A stretch of 64,000 nt of DNA from JALEFZ01 sp964564415 (GTDB lineage: Bacteria > Bacteroidota > Bacteroidia > J057), in NCBI GenBank assembly GCA_964564415.1, contig CAZMAV010000004.1, forward strand, positions 265,041-329,040. The letters are read 5' to 3'. How positions within the stretch are numbered: the first letter of the stretch is position 1; the number at the start of each line of letters is the position of its first letter. The notes beneath the pieces were generated by a model. The model worked only from the letters and a program-made list of their open reading frames with translations, was not told the origin of the DNA and did not search any database. The position numbers and the translations under genes were made by a program. Below are positions 1-8,622 of this stretch, in pieces.

Positions 1-26
1 GATCAATCCGATAGATGCCATAGAAA

Positions 27-674
27 TTATATTTTAGGGCTTGTTTCCCCCTGTATTTTTTGATGAATGATAAAGTCCAAGAGATTTTGGTACAATCGAC
101 CTAAGTCCTGCTCGGAGCCTTGGTCATCCGTGGTAGCGTAAGTCTTGTCCGAAACCGGGGCCGAAGCCGTGAGAACCATGATTCCGGGGCTGCTTTTTTC
201 ATCCAGGACCACAATGGGCCTACCCCAGGTGTCCTCCAAAAGTACCTGAGCCTGAGGCGAGGCTTGAATGTAACCACAAGCCCACCAGCCACTAATGCCA
301 TTAGAATAAATCAAAGAGTCGATAGCTACTCCCTCGAAAAATCCGTGAGGGTCCTCTTTCAGGTAATAGCGGATATCAATGGTCTTTTTGCTGTTGTCCA
401 TGACCCAGCGGTTGCCGGGAACCCAGTCTGTAAACCAGCCATCGAAGCAAAAGAGGGCCTTGCCTTCTTCCAGGAAAGCCCCTACTCGATCCTTGATTTT
501 CATCATGGCGATCTGATCCGATCCGTTGGGGACAATGAGGAGGTCATAGGGAGAAAGATCAGGATCAAAATCCGGTCCGGTGTAGGCAAAGCTGTAATTT
601 ACCTTGTCGTGAGATCGGAAAGTAGATTTCAATCCTTCAATGTGGTTGTGAATAACCAGGGCTTCTAGCTTCAT
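27..674 (-). CDS. Hypothetical cytosolic protein, ThuA/glutamine-amidotransferase-like fold
   Basis: 215 residues with an ATG start. The N-terminus reads as an alternating beta/alpha fold: MKLEALVIHNH, then YDLLIVPNGSD near residue 43, then a strand-turn ALFCFDGW near 73. This resembles ThuA-like or class I amidotransferase-like proteins that handle small molecules, but I see no Cys-His-Glu catalytic triad. No signal peptide or membrane segment is present. It is the leftmost gene and is followed on the same strand by nothing visible in the window; the DinB-like gene lies 70 bp upstream on the same strand, so the two could be co-transcribed. The ThuA-like assignment is inferred from the strand pattern only, and the function is unknown. 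Confidence 0.5.
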   Translation of the reverse strand: MKLEALVIHNHIEGLKSTFRSHDKVNYSFAYTGPDFDPDLSPYDLLIVPNGSDQIAMMKIKDRVGAFLEEGKALFCFDGWFTDWVPGNRWVMDNSKKTIDIRYYLKEDPHGFFEGVAIDSLIYSNGISGWWACGYIQASPQAQVLLEDTWGRPIVVLDEKSSPGIMVLTASAPVSDKTYATTDDQGSEQDLGRLYQNLLDFIIHQKIQGETSPKI

Positions 675-744
675 GGGAATAATTTTAAGGTAATTCGTTA
701 TTTTTCGTAGAAAAGGCTGTCCTCAAACCGCCCCCTCAGTTCAG

Positions 745-1293
745 TTAACCTGCCCTTTTGTGCATGATTTGCAGATGGTGCCAGGTATGATACAGGGTAA
801 AGAAAAGCATTTCCCTGATCATGAGTTTTCCCAGCAGGGGATGAGGCGTGAGGTATTTGTCCAGGTCCTCCTCCTTCCAGCCCTGAATTTTTACGAAGTA
901 TTTATCTCCTGTGGATTTCCAGTCGGCGATTCTTTGCCCAATGTCTTCTCCTCCATCTACTTTTGGTTTAAATCCCGAAATGGGGGCTTGGTCTAATTGG
1001 GAGAGTTTATCCTGGTACCGGCCTACGAGTTGTGGGTAAGTCCTGACTGGCCGATTGGGCTTTCCGAGGGCCTTGAGAGCAATCTTAGGCATCCCAAGCC
1101 CTTGAACCAGGGGCTGGGTAGACATCATCAGATGCTCCAGGTTTTCAGCGGCAGACCAGACCTCAGCAGCAGGCTTTTGGTAAAAAGCTTCAGGAGTAAG
1201 GCTGGCAACAAAGGCTTCTACCTCTTTCCAGGCCTGCCGGGTATGGCCTAGAATCTCTTCTTTACGGTAAGGTTGGATAGCGGGTATGTCCAT
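745..1293 (-). CDS. DinB-like (YfiT/DinB_2 four-helix) protein
   Basis: 182 residues, ATG start. It has the hallmarks of the DinB/YfiT superfamily: an N-terminal helix with WSAAENLEHL near residue 45, which supplies the first metal-ligand His, and a C-terminal LYHTWHHLQIMHK near residue 168, which supplies the others. Members are small metal-binding four-helix bundles; some are thiol-S-transferases using bacillithiol or mycothiol, but most are uncharacterised. Length fits the family. It lies 42 bp downstream of a short signal-peptide ORF on the same strand and 70 bp upstream of the next gene. The family assignment is good; substrate unknown. Confidence 0.75.
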   Translation of the reverse strand: MDIPAIQPYRKEEILGHTRQAWKEVEAFVASLTPEAFYQKPAAEVWSAAENLEHLMMSTQPLVQGLGMPKIALKALGKPNRPVRTYPQLVGRYQDKLSQLDQAPISGFKPKVDGGEDIGQRIADWKSTGDKYFVKIQGWKEEDLDKYLTPHPLLGKLMIREMLFFTLYHTWHHLQIMHKRAG

Positions 1294-1335
1294 TGGAGGC
1301 TAACATTGATGTGTATGCGGGTGAAGGTACAAAAG

Positions 1336-1476
1336 CTAAATAAAAAAACCGCCCCCTGTTTCATTGCCAGTATCCACAGTCAGCAGTCGAACCTGCGCCT
1401 GTACCGGCAGGCCTCCACCAAAGCCCAAAAAGGCGGCAAAGAGCAAGGACAGTAAAAATTTATTACGATAAGACAT
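1336..1476 (-). CDS. 46-residue ORF with a complete signal peptide
   Basis: ATG at 1476, TAG at 1336-1338. The first 28 residues form a textbook Sec signal peptide: charged start MSYRNK, hydrophobic LLSLLFAAFLGFGGG, and cleavage region LPVQAQ, the usual Bacteroidota AxA-Q pattern. The predicted mature part is only about 18 residues (VRLLTVDTGNETGGGFFI). It ends 42 bp before the DinB-like gene, leaving no room for a frameshifted continuation. It may be a small secreted peptide, or the 5' stub of an exported protein whose body was deleted. GC content is higher than in the AT-rich DNA upstream, which favours true coding history. Confidence 0.4.
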   Translation of the reverse strand: MSYRNKFLLSLLFAAFLGFGGGLPVQAQVRLLTVDTGNETGGGFFI

Positions 1477-1986
1477 AAAATTGTAAATATGCTAAGTATT
1501 GAAATGACATGGATTGAGAATCGAGAAAATAATAGCACAAAAGGCTTTTTTATAAAGCAAATTTTGAAAATAGCCATCGTATTGATCAGCCAATAAATTG
1601 GTAATCTATACTTACAGGTTGAATAAAACCTAGATTTGACTCATTGAAACCTCATACTCAATAAGCAAGGAAAAGCCTTACCTAACAATCCTCAAAAAGG
1701 GGAAATTTCTAAATATATGATTTTTTTTAATTAGAAAAAATATCCAAATAAAAATCACAGACCCTTTTACAGGAATGATTCATAGGTGATAAAACTCGCA
1801 AGTATGTTAAATAAAGGACCTTTATCTAGGCTTTTCAATCCTCTCAAGTGGGGATATTAGATAGATAAAAACCCCAAAAAATGGGGATTTTCTCATAAAA
1901 TTGCTAAATGAGTATTATCTGGCAGAATAAATAAATCGAGGAGAGGTTTGTAAGGCTTTTTTTGTCTGGGATGTTGGCGCTTAAAT
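1477..1986. other. AT-rich intergenic stretch, no gene seen
   Basis: About 510 bp of AT-rich DNA without a convincing ORF. The motif aatcctc followed by a GGGGA tract occurs near 1690 and again near 1840, and there is a short CCCC-loop-GGGG hairpin at about 1830-1856 that might act as a weak terminator for the gene on its right (minus strand). A 65-codon minus-strand ORF across 1380-1577 overlaps the small signal-peptide ORF in another frame and is not convincing. Confidence 0.4.
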
Positions 1987-2529
1987 TTAATTGGTACTAT
2001 ACTTCCTTGCCTCAAACTCTATGTCCTCAAACCATACCGATGGCATGTTCTCCTTCATGATCTGCTCTAGTCTGTCTCCATCCTTGATCATGCGTTTGAT
2101 CTTGGGATTGACCTCCCTGATATACCCTTTCTGTGCCGAGAGGTGATAGTTTCTGAACTCCTCCCCATTGATCAAATCGATCAACTGAAAAAGTTCGTTT
2201 TTAGCAATGTAAAAACTTACGATGGAGGAGATCAACAGGCTGGGGAGGTTCAGGTCTTCTAACCTGATTCGGTTCATGAGGGTAAAATCATCTGTAAATA
2301 ACAATACAGGCCTTGCTTCACTATTTTCGACGATGTCTTGAAATTTTTCTTCGTTGATATAGGCTGTCCGAAAAGCATCTACAATTTGGGAGACCTCTGC
2401 AAATAAGCCTACAATGATGCTCTTTCGCCTGGCTCTAAATTCAAGGACCCTCCTCATTCGCTCAAAAATAAAGGTAACGAGGGCCGTACCGATGGCCAAA
2501 ATAATGGTGAGGGAGATTTTATCAGCCAT
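1987..2529 (-). CDS. Hypothetical protein with one N-terminal membrane helix
   Basis: 180 residues, ATG start. Residues about 6-22 (LTIILAIGTALVTFIF) form a single transmembrane helix followed at once by a basic stretch (ERMRRVLEFRARRK), so the remainder should face the cytosol. The rest is predominantly helical, rich in Leu/Ile/Glu, with SLLISSIVSFYIAKNELFQLI near 100 as a possible second amphipathic helix. No enzymatic motif is visible. It lies 116 bp downstream of the FabH-like gene on the same strand. Real gene by length, composition and start; function unknown. Confidence 0.6.
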   Translation of the reverse strand: MADKISLTIILAIGTALVTFIFERMRRVLEFRARRKSIIVGLFAEVSQIVDAFRTAYINEEKFQDIVENSEARPVLLFTDDFTLMNRIRLEDLNLPSLLISSIVSFYIAKNELFQLIDLINGEEFRNYHLSAQKGYIREVNPKIKRMIKDGDRLEQIMKENMPSVWFEDIEFEARKYSTN

Positions 2530-2645
2530 AAATACCGGAGCTTTTGAAGGGAAATCTAGCTTATTTCATCTACTGATCCAAATATCCGTAATTTTTCGTA
2601 AGGGGAAGAGATCCTTCAAAATCAGCTATTTATTTGAAAAAAACA

Positions 2646-3635
2646 TCAGTACCGAAAAGCAATCGAGCCAAAGGTAAGGCCGCTGCCCGATCCAATCATA
2701 AGGCAGGTATCTCCCCGCTTGATTTTGCCTTGCTCCACAGCGAAATTGAAAGTAATGGGGATACATGCAGAACCCGTGTAGGCGCAGCTTTGCATGCTGG
2801 TATGCCCACGCTCCATGGGCACCTTGAGGTTATTCAATGTGCCCTGAATGCTATTGATATTAATCTGGGTAAGGATGTAGTGGTGCACATCCATTGGCTC
2901 CAATTTATTACGCCTGAGCAGGGTCCTGGACATGTTGGTCCACATCTGTATGTTGAGTTCGGGAGGAAGACGATAGTTGATCTTCAGGGTATGGGCCTTG
3001 GAGTCAACCATTTTGGCATCGAAGGGATGCTTGGTTCCCCCTCCATAGATACCCATTCCGTCATAATATTGGCCAAGGGTAACCAATTCTCCGTCCATAA
3101 AGCCCCCTTCTGTCGTATCATCTGCACTGATGATAATGGCTCCGGCTCCGTCCGCAAAGAGGGTCACGGTTTTCTTGTCCTTTTTGTCCAAAAATGGAGA
3201 AATGGCATAGACACCCACCACCAGCACGTGCTTGTAGCGCTTATCGGTACGAATGTATTTTCCGCCTACGTCCATACCCGTGATAAACCCGGCACAGGCA
3301 GCATTGAGGTCAAAGGTCCCCGCATGCCCTGCTCCCAGCCTGTATTGAAGGACAGAGGCGGTAGAGGGGGTCAAATACTCAGGAGTATCCGTAGCTACAA
3401 TAATCAAATCCAGATCACCAGCTTCCAGTCCCGCCCTTTCCAAAGCCTGAAGGGAGGCATGAAAACATAGGTCGGCAGTGGATTCGCCCTCCCCACACCA
3501 ATGCCGCTGATAAATAGACATCCGTTCCTCTAACCAACTGGACACGTCTGTCTCCAACAATTCATCGAAGTATGAATTGGTCAATACTTTTTCTGGCAAA
3601 TAGGCCCCTGTCGAGGTTATGACCACATTTCTCAT
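2646..3635 (-). CDS. Ketoacyl-ACP synthase III (FabH)-like condensing enzyme with altered active site
   Basis: 329 residues from the ATG at 3635; the longer frame begins at a TTG and adds 30 residues unlike the family. The N-terminal thiolase-fold half has the nucleophile in NAACAGF (Cys114), and the C-terminal half ends with GSGSGLTFGSIAFRY, matching the FabH GGGFTWGS region. FabH enzymes join an acyl-CoA starter to malonyl-ACP using a Cys-His-Asn triad. Aligned by eye, the usual HQAN is LTQIN here (Thr256 for His) and GNTSAAS is AYTGSAC (Tyr286 for Asn). Decarboxylative condensation by the normal mechanism is therefore doubtful; acyl transfer, ester formation or non-decarboxylative chemistry are alternatives. 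A thiolase lies upstream on the same strand but 443 bp away. Confidence 0.8.
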   Translation of the reverse strand: MRNVVITSTGAYLPEKVLTNSYFDELLETDVSSWLEERMSIYQRHWCGEGESTADLCFHASLQALERAGLEAGDLDLIIVATDTPEYLTPSTASVLQYRLGAGHAGTFDLNAACAGFITGMDVGGKYIRTDKRYKHVLVVGVYAISPFLDKKDKKTVTLFADGAGAIIISADDTTEGGFMDGELVTLGQYYDGMGIYGGGTKHPFDAKMVDSKAHTLKINYRLPPELNIQMWTNMSRTLLRRNKLEPMDVHHYILTQININSIQGTLNNLKVPMERGHTSMQSCAYTGSACIPITFNFAVEQGKIKRGDTCLMIGSGSGLTFGSIAFRY

Positions 3636-4078
3636 AAACAACAATCCTCCCATTTTGGAGAAATCACAAAAGTACCCCTTGCTCGCGATCCCGATGTCTG
3701 ACCAAGCCTCCTTTTTCCCATACAAAAAATGTCAAGGTCTGATCTTGACACCTAGGTTTAGCTGGCAAAACCACTTTTATCTCTGTCTATTTGTTCAAAT
3801 TAGGCAAAAGCTCCTGCTTCTCCTAGCTTAATTATTGTAAATAATATAAAAAATAATATACATGTATAATGATGATGATCACGAATCATTTTTGCGATAC
3901 AACCCATGGCGCTTTTGGGGTTGAAAACAAGTTACTTATGAGGACCCCAAAAGCACTTTAGCCATTCATTTGGTATAATAACTCATGACCAATATCAGCC
4001 CTCACATTTGTGGATATAGAAAAGCAGAGGAGACCCCTTGATCTCCCCCGCTTAAGTTGTTTTAAAAGCTATGGTCTA
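3636..4078. other. Intergenic stretch containing repeat copy A and a hairpin
   Basis: Separates the thiolase from the FabH-like gene on the minus strand. It contains repeat copy A (3876-3972), whose core forms an 11-bp perfect inverted repeat: GCTTTTGGGGT at 3911-3921 and ACCCCAAAAGC at 3944-3954. The 14-mer ggcaaaagctcctg at 3803-3816 recurs at 5622-5635 beside copy B. No ORF is convincing. Confidence 0.5.
3876..3972 (+). repeat. Dispersed direct repeat, copy A
   Basis: About 97 bp matching copy B at 5499-5597. Shared blocks include atcacgaatcat, ttgcgata, the 19-mer gcgcttttggggttgaaaa (3909-3927 and 5535-5553), and ctttagccatt. The copies flank the thiolase gene in the same orientation. 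Copy A carries an intact 11-bp hairpin that copy B has largely lost. Confidence 0.75.
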
Positions 4079-5257
4079 TTAGATTTTTTCTATGACCATG
4101 GCCGAGGCGCCTCCTCCTCCATTACAGATAGCTGCCAATCCCAGGCTGCCTTGTTTGGTATCTAGGACTCCGTTGAGGGTGGTCAGGATGCGGGCCCCGG
4201 AAGCTCCCAGGGGATGGCCCAGAGAAACTGAGCCTCCATGTACATTTACCTTATTGGGATCGACCTTGAGGGTCTCGTTAAAGGCCATCACCACAACGGA
4301 GAAGGCCTCATTGACCTCCAGGTAGTCTATGTCGTCCATGCTTAAACCAGCTCTTTCCAGGGCAAGGGGAGCGGCCTTGGTAGGTGCAGTGGTAAACCAC
4401 TGAGGTTCGTGGGCAGCATCGGCAAAGGAGCGAATCTTGGCGATGGGCTTAAGGCCCAATTTGTCTACCATCTCCTGACTGGCAAGGACCAGGGTCGAGG
4501 CTCCATCGTTGATCGTAGAGGCATTGGCAGCCGTGACGGTACCCTCCTTATTGAAGGCCGGGCGAAGCTTAGGAATCTTTTCAAACTTCACCTTTTTGAA
4601 CTCCTCATCTTCTTCCATGAGAATAGGCTCTCCCTTTCTTTGGGGAATAGCCACCGGGATGATTTCATTTTTCAGGGCTCCAGACTCAGTCGCTGCAGCG
4701 GATTTTTTGTAGGAGCCAATGGCAAATTCGTCCTGTTGCTCCCGGCTAAAGCTGTATTTTTCTGCGGTCTTGTCGGCGCTGTCCCCCATGGCCAGATGGT
4801 TGTAAGCATCGACCAGGCCGTCCTTGGCCAATCCATCGATTAGCTCCCCATTTCCATATTTGTAGCCAAATCTGGCCTTGGGAATATAAAAAGGAATGTT
4901 GCTCATGGACTCCATGCCTCCGGCGACCACAAGCCCATTGAACCCCAGCATAATAGACTGGGCACCAAACATGACTGATTTCATGCCGGATGAACAGACC
5001 TTATTGACGGTTGTAGCAGGTACGGTATTGGGGATACCTGCAGCGATGGCTGCCTGTCGGGCAGGAGCCTGACCCAAATTGGCAGAAACCACATTGCCCA
5101 TGAATACTTCATTGACCTCTTCGGGCTTGACACCGGCCCGGTCGAGGGCCCCCTTTATGGCGAATGTACCCAGTTCGACGGCAGAAAATCCGGAGAGCAT
5201 CCCTCCAAAAGAACCGATAGGAGTACGAACCGCAGAAACGATAAAAACTTCTTTCAT
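4079..5257 (-). CDS. Acetyl-CoA C-acetyltransferase (thiolase)
   Basis: 392 residues from the ATG at 5257, giving MKEVFIVSAVRTPIGSFGG, the canonical thiolase start; the upstream in-frame TTG is rejected. The acylated nucleophile is Cys88 in NKVCSSGMKS. The other signatures follow in order: NEAFS, HGGSVSLGHPLGASGAR near residue 345 (catalytic His) and CNGGGGASA near 377 (second catalytic Cys). It reversibly condenses two acetyl-CoA to acetoacetyl-CoA, or cleaves 3-ketoacyl-CoA. The length is typical of biosynthetic/AtoB-type tetrameric thiolases. It stands alone between two repeat copies, so the direction of its physiological use is not shown by context. Confidence 0.95.
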   Translation of the reverse strand: MKEVFIVSAVRTPIGSFGGMLSGFSAVELGTFAIKGALDRAGVKPEEVNEVFMGNVVSANLGQAPARQAAIAAGIPNTVPATTVNKVCSSGMKSVMFGAQSIMLGFNGLVVAGGMESMSNIPFYIPKARFGYKYGNGELIDGLAKDGLVDAYNHLAMGDSADKTAEKYSFSREQQDEFAIGSYKKSAAATESGALKNEIIPVAIPQRKGEPILMEEDEEFKKVKFEKIPKLRPAFNKEGTVTAANASTINDGASTLVLASQEMVDKLGLKPIAKIRSFADAAHEPQWFTTAPTKAAPLALERAGLSMDDIDYLEVNEAFSVVVMAFNETLKVDPNKVNVHGGSVSLGHPLGASGARILTTLNGVLDTKQGSLGLAAICNGGGGASAMVIEKI

Positions 5258-5498
5258 GAATTTCAATTAGTTAGCATCAATGGCAATGGGACATAGGAAT
5301 CAGAAAAGGAGGTTCTGCCTTTTGAGGAAGTCCATGTCCCAATGGCAAATTCGTGATATTTATTCACAAAGAATAGTGAAAATCCGACAAAATGGGGGTA
5401 GACCCATGATACTGAAAGAGATTTCCAGGCCTTTACAACTACTCTCACCCAGGCACATTTCTTGTCTTTTCATTTTCAAGAAATAGACAGAGCGCAGT

Positions 5499-5597
5499 GA
5501 TAATCACGAATCATGATTTGCGATACTACAAATAGCGCTTTTGGGGTTGAAAATAAGGTATTTATGATGAAGCCAACAGGGCTTTAGCCATTTATTC
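5499..5597 (+). repeat. Dispersed direct repeat, copy B
   Basis: Second copy of the repeat at 3876-3972, in the intergenic DNA upstream of the flippase gene (5258-5681, no ORF). It includes a perfect 10-bp palindrome aatcatgatt. The 14-mer ggcaaaagctcctg follows at 5622-5635, just upstream of the flippase start, whereas in copy A it precedes the repeat. Confidence 0.75.
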
Positions 5598-5681
5598 CTG
5601 ATAATCATTTTGTAATTTTCCGGCAAAAGCTCCTGTTTTTTCGGGGGCAATCCCTACTTTCGGGCAAATCATTTCTACTTC

Positions 5682-7172
5682 ATGAGCGGACTTCGTCGTT
5701 TGGCTTCACAAACCCTTATTTTTGGGATGGGACATATCCTGGCCAAGGTATTGAACCTCCTGCTCACCCCTATTTTCACCAATGTCGAACATATCAGTGA
5801 TGCGGATTACGGGATTTTTAGTCAATTTTACGCCTACGTATCCTTCATCAATATCGTCATCACATTTGGAATGGAGACTACCTTTTTCCGTTTCATTCAG
5901 GACGATAAGGGTTCTAATAAAATCTACGACCAGGCCTTCATCTGGGTAGGAATCATGGCAAGTATCTTCCTGGCCATTATCCTCCTCTTTCACGGCAACA
6001 TTGCTGCGATCCTAGGATACCCCGACCAGGGCATTTGGGTCCTGCTCTTAGGTGGGGTTATCTTCCTCGATGGTTTGGCCGCACTGCCTATGGCCAAACT
6101 CAGGCAGGAAGAAAAGGCGGGAAGATTTTCTGTAATCCTGCTCACTAATGTCATCGTCAACCTTATCCTCAACTACGTCCTCATTGTAGTTTTGCAAAAG
6201 GGGATCACTTTTATTTTTATCGCCAACCTCATCGCCTCGGCTGTTAAACTGAGCATTGCTCTTATCGGCAACCTCCCCCAAAAGCTTCGCATTCACGGCC
6301 CCACCCTGAGGGGAATGCTCAACTATGCCTTCTTTATCATGATAGCTGGATTTGCCGGAATCATGAATGAGACCTTTGACCGTGCCAGCATTCCCTACCT
6401 TTGGGAAGACGGACAATTGCTGGGAGGCATCCCACGCTCAGGTGAAGCCATCAATGGAATTTATGCCGCCAACTACAAGGTTGCCATGCTCATCAACCTG
6501 GCCATTCAGGCCTTTCGCTATGCTGCGGAGCCTTTCTTTTTCAACAGGTCCAAGGAAAAGGATTCTCCCCAAACCTTCGCCAAGGTATTTCATTATTTTC
6601 TCATCGCAGCCCTGATGGGTTTTCTGGTCATTGGCTCCTTTACCAAGGAGATCGTCAGCTTTAACTTTTGGGGCCTGACCTCCTTTACCTTCATTGGAGA
6701 GGAGTATTGGAGTGGACTGGCTGTGGTACCTATTCTGCTTCTGGCCTATGTCTTCAGTGGCGCCTACCTCAATATGTCTATCTGGTTCAAAATTACCAAG
6801 CAGGTTCGCTTTGCCCTCCTCTTTACAGGGACAGGCGCCCTGATTACCATCCTGGGCAATTTTCTTTTTGTTCCCACATATGCCTATTATGCTTCGGCCT
6901 GGGCCACCCTTGTCTGTTATGTAGTCATGAGCCTCATGGTCTACTTTGTTGGGCAGCGCCATTATCCTATTCCCTATCGCGTAGGTCGGATATTCCTTTA
7001 CGGACTTATTTTTGTAGGGGCTTTTGGGATTAATCATCAAATCGGGCCTACCGATGGATTTCTTTGGGCTTTTCTGGCCAAAGCAGTCATCTGCCTGATC
7101 AGCATAGGAGGGGTCCTGGGATTGGAAAAATGGAAAAATCCCTTCGCTGTGCCTCCTTCATCCACCCCATAA
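5682..7172 (+). CDS. Polysaccharide/lipid-linked oligosaccharide flippase (MATE/MOP superfamily)
   Basis: 496 residues, ATG start, almost wholly hydrophobic with about 12-14 predicted membrane helices. The N-terminus (LRRLASQTLIFGMGHILAKV) and the GIFSQFYAYVSF segment are typical of Wzx-like members of the MOP superfamily, which translocate undecaprenyl-linked sugars across the inner membrane. There is a longer loop around residues 250-265 (ANYKVAMLINLAIQAFRYAA follows it), common in Bacteroidota homologues. The aldose 1-epimerase begins 10 bp downstream, so the two form an operon. Lipid II flipping (MurJ-like) is less likely because the gene is not next to division genes. Substrate not determinable. 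Confidence 0.85.
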   Translation: MSGLRRLASQTLIFGMGHILAKVLNLLLTPIFTNVEHISDADYGIFSQFYAYVSFINIVITFGMETTFFRFIQDDKGSNKIYDQAFIWVGIMASIFLAIILLFHGNIAAILGYPDQGIWVLLLGGVIFLDGLAALPMAKLRQEEKAGRFSVILLTNVIVNLILNYVLIVVLQKGITFIFIANLIASAVKLSIALIGNLPQKLRIHGPTLRGMLNYAFFIMIAGFAGIMNETFDRASIPYLWEDGQLLGGIPRSGEAINGIYAANYKVAMLINLAIQAFRYAAEPFFFNRSKEKDSPQTFAKVFHYFLIAALMGFLVIGSFTKEIVSFNFWGLTSFTFIGEEYWSGLAVVPILLLAYVFSGAYLNMSIWFKITKQVRFALLFTGTGALITILGNFLFVPTYAYYASAWATLVCYVVMSLMVYFVGQRHYPIPYRVGRIFLYGLIFVGAFGINHQIGPTDGFLWAFLAKAVICLISIGGVLGLEKWKNPFAVPPSSTP

Positions 7173-7182
7173 GTTTATTTTC

Positions 7183-8226
7183 ATGAAAAGAGAATCCTTT
7201 GGTCAACTTCCCGATGGTCGCGAGGTTCACCTTTTTACCCTTGCCAGAGGACAGGTTGAAGCCAAAATCAGCAACTACGGAGGAAGCCTAATCTCCTTCT
7301 TACAACCCGACTCCACCGGCAAAAAAGAGGATATAATTTTGGGCCCAGGTAACCTGGAGGGCTGTCTTGGGCCCCATCCTTTCATGAATACCCTTATCGG
7401 CCGCTTCGCAAATAGAATTGCCAGAGGGAAATTCGACATTGAGGGACATCCTTATCAGCTTCCCCTCAACCTTCCTCCCCACCACATTCATGGCGGCGAA
7501 AGGGGTTTTGACAAACAGCTGTGGAATGCCGAGGATGTTTCCGACCAATATGCCGACCGTCTTAAGCTGACCTACACCAGTCACCACGGAGAAATGGGCT
7601 ATCCGGGTACCCTTGAGGTGGAAGTGGTCTTTGGCCTTTCTGCCCAGCATGAGCTAAGCCTGGACTATCTGGCCAGAACCCAACAAAAGACCCATGTCAA
7701 CCTTACCCATCATGGATATTTCAACCTCAGGGGGAGGGGGGACATCTTGGGGCATCGGTTGATGATAGATGCCGAGGAGATTATAGCGGCTGATGAAGAT
7801 GGGATTCCCTTGGCTTCTCCTTTCATGGACGTAGCTGGAACTCCCTTTGATTTTAGGGAAATGACCCTTCTGGGCCCTCGCCTTGAAGCCCATCACGAGC
7901 AACTGGCCCTGGCCAAGGGCTTTGACCGCAGCTATCGCTTTAGGAACTGGGATGGAAGCCTGAGGAGGGTGGCCAGGGTCACAGAGGAAAAATCAGGAAG
8001 GGTCATGGAAGTATTGGCCACTGCACCTGGAGTGCAACTCTACACCGCCAACTTCCTCCAGGATGTAGTGGGAAAGGGAGGAAGGGTCTATAAGCCTTAT
8101 GATGCCTTTTGCCTGGAAACCCAATATTTTCCGGATAGCCCAAATAGAGCGGAGTTTCCCTCCACCCTGCTTGTTCCAGGAGAAGACTATCGACAGAAAA
8201 CCATTTATAGGTTTTCTACCCTATAA
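7183..8226 (+). CDS. galM: Aldose 1-epimerase (mutarotase)
   Basis: 347 residues, ATG start. It interconverts alpha and beta anomers of aldoses such as glucose and galactose. Family signatures are clear: IGRFANRIARGKF near residue 75, the catalytic-His region HHIHGGERGFDKQLW near 102, NLTHHGYFNLRG near 170 (second His), and the C-terminal catalytic-Glu block FCLETQYFPDSPN followed by GEDYRQKTIYRF. Lack of a signal peptide points to the cytoplasm. It follows the flippase by 10 bp and converges on the RidA gene with only 6 bp between stops. Confidence 0.93.
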   Translation: MKRESFGQLPDGREVHLFTLARGQVEAKISNYGGSLISFLQPDSTGKKEDIILGPGNLEGCLGPHPFMNTLIGRFANRIARGKFDIEGHPYQLPLNLPPHHIHGGERGFDKQLWNAEDVSDQYADRLKLTYTSHHGEMGYPGTLEVEVVFGLSAQHELSLDYLARTQQKTHVNLTHHGYFNLRGRGDILGHRLMIDAEEIIAADEDGIPLASPFMDVAGTPFDFREMTLLGPRLEAHHEQLALAKGFDRSYRFRNWDGSLRRVARVTEEKSGRVMEVLATAPGVQLYTANFLQDVVGKGGRVYKPYDAFCLETQYFPDSPNRAEFPSTLLVPGEDYRQKTIYRFSTL

Positions 8227-8232
8227 AAAGTA

Positions 8233-8622
8233 TCAGGCTACTACAGCACTGACTTCGATTTCTACCACCAGCCCTTCCTGTATGAGGGAATACACCTCTA
8301 CCATCGTCGAGGCAGGTTTGATCTCGGCAAAAAATTCCTTGTGAGCCTTGCCTATGTCGTCAGAGTAACTGATATCGGTAACATACATACGGGTTCGGAC
8401 CACGTCTTCAAGGCTGGATCCGGCATCTATCAGGGCCTGCTGAATCTTGAGCAGGATATATTGGGCCTGTTGGTAGGCGTCATTGGGAAACATCACCTCA
8501 TCTCCATCCATGGCGGTGGTGCCCGCTACTTCTACAATATCTCCTACCCTTACGGCTCGGGAGTAGCCTACGCTCTCTTCCCAAGGCGTTCCTGAGGAAA
8601 TGTTGACCCTTTTTTTCTTCAT
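8233..8622 (-). CDS. RidA/YjgF/UK114-family deaminase
   Basis: 129 residues, ATG start. RidA proteins hydrolyse reactive enamine/imine intermediates released by PLP enzymes, protecting metabolism from 2-aminoacrylate damage. The key Arg lies in VVRTRMYVTDI (near residue 88), as in active RidA, and the C-terminal VVEIEVSAVVA supplies the conserved Glu. The N-terminal sequence (SSGTPWEESVGYSRAVRVGD) is typical of the subgroup annotated Rid family rather than E. coli RidA itself. It converges with galM and has its own promoter region on the right. Confidence 0.9.
   Translation of the reverse strand: MKKKRVNISSGTPWEESVGYSRAVRVGDIVEVAGTTAMDGDEVMFPNDAYQQAQYILLKIQQALIDAGSSLEDVVRTRMYVTDISYSDDIGKAHKEFFAEIKPASTMVEVYSLIQEGLVVEIEVSAVVA

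Noticed and set aside
1380..1577. 65-codon minus-strand ORF with hydrophobic start
   Set aside because: It overlaps the 46-residue signal-peptide ORF in another frame. The latter has an ATG, a proper cleavage site and better composition.
2634..3470. 278-codon plus-strand ORF opposite the FabH-like gene
   Set aside because: It lies wholly antisense to a clear condensing-enzyme gene, and its translation has no recognisable motif.
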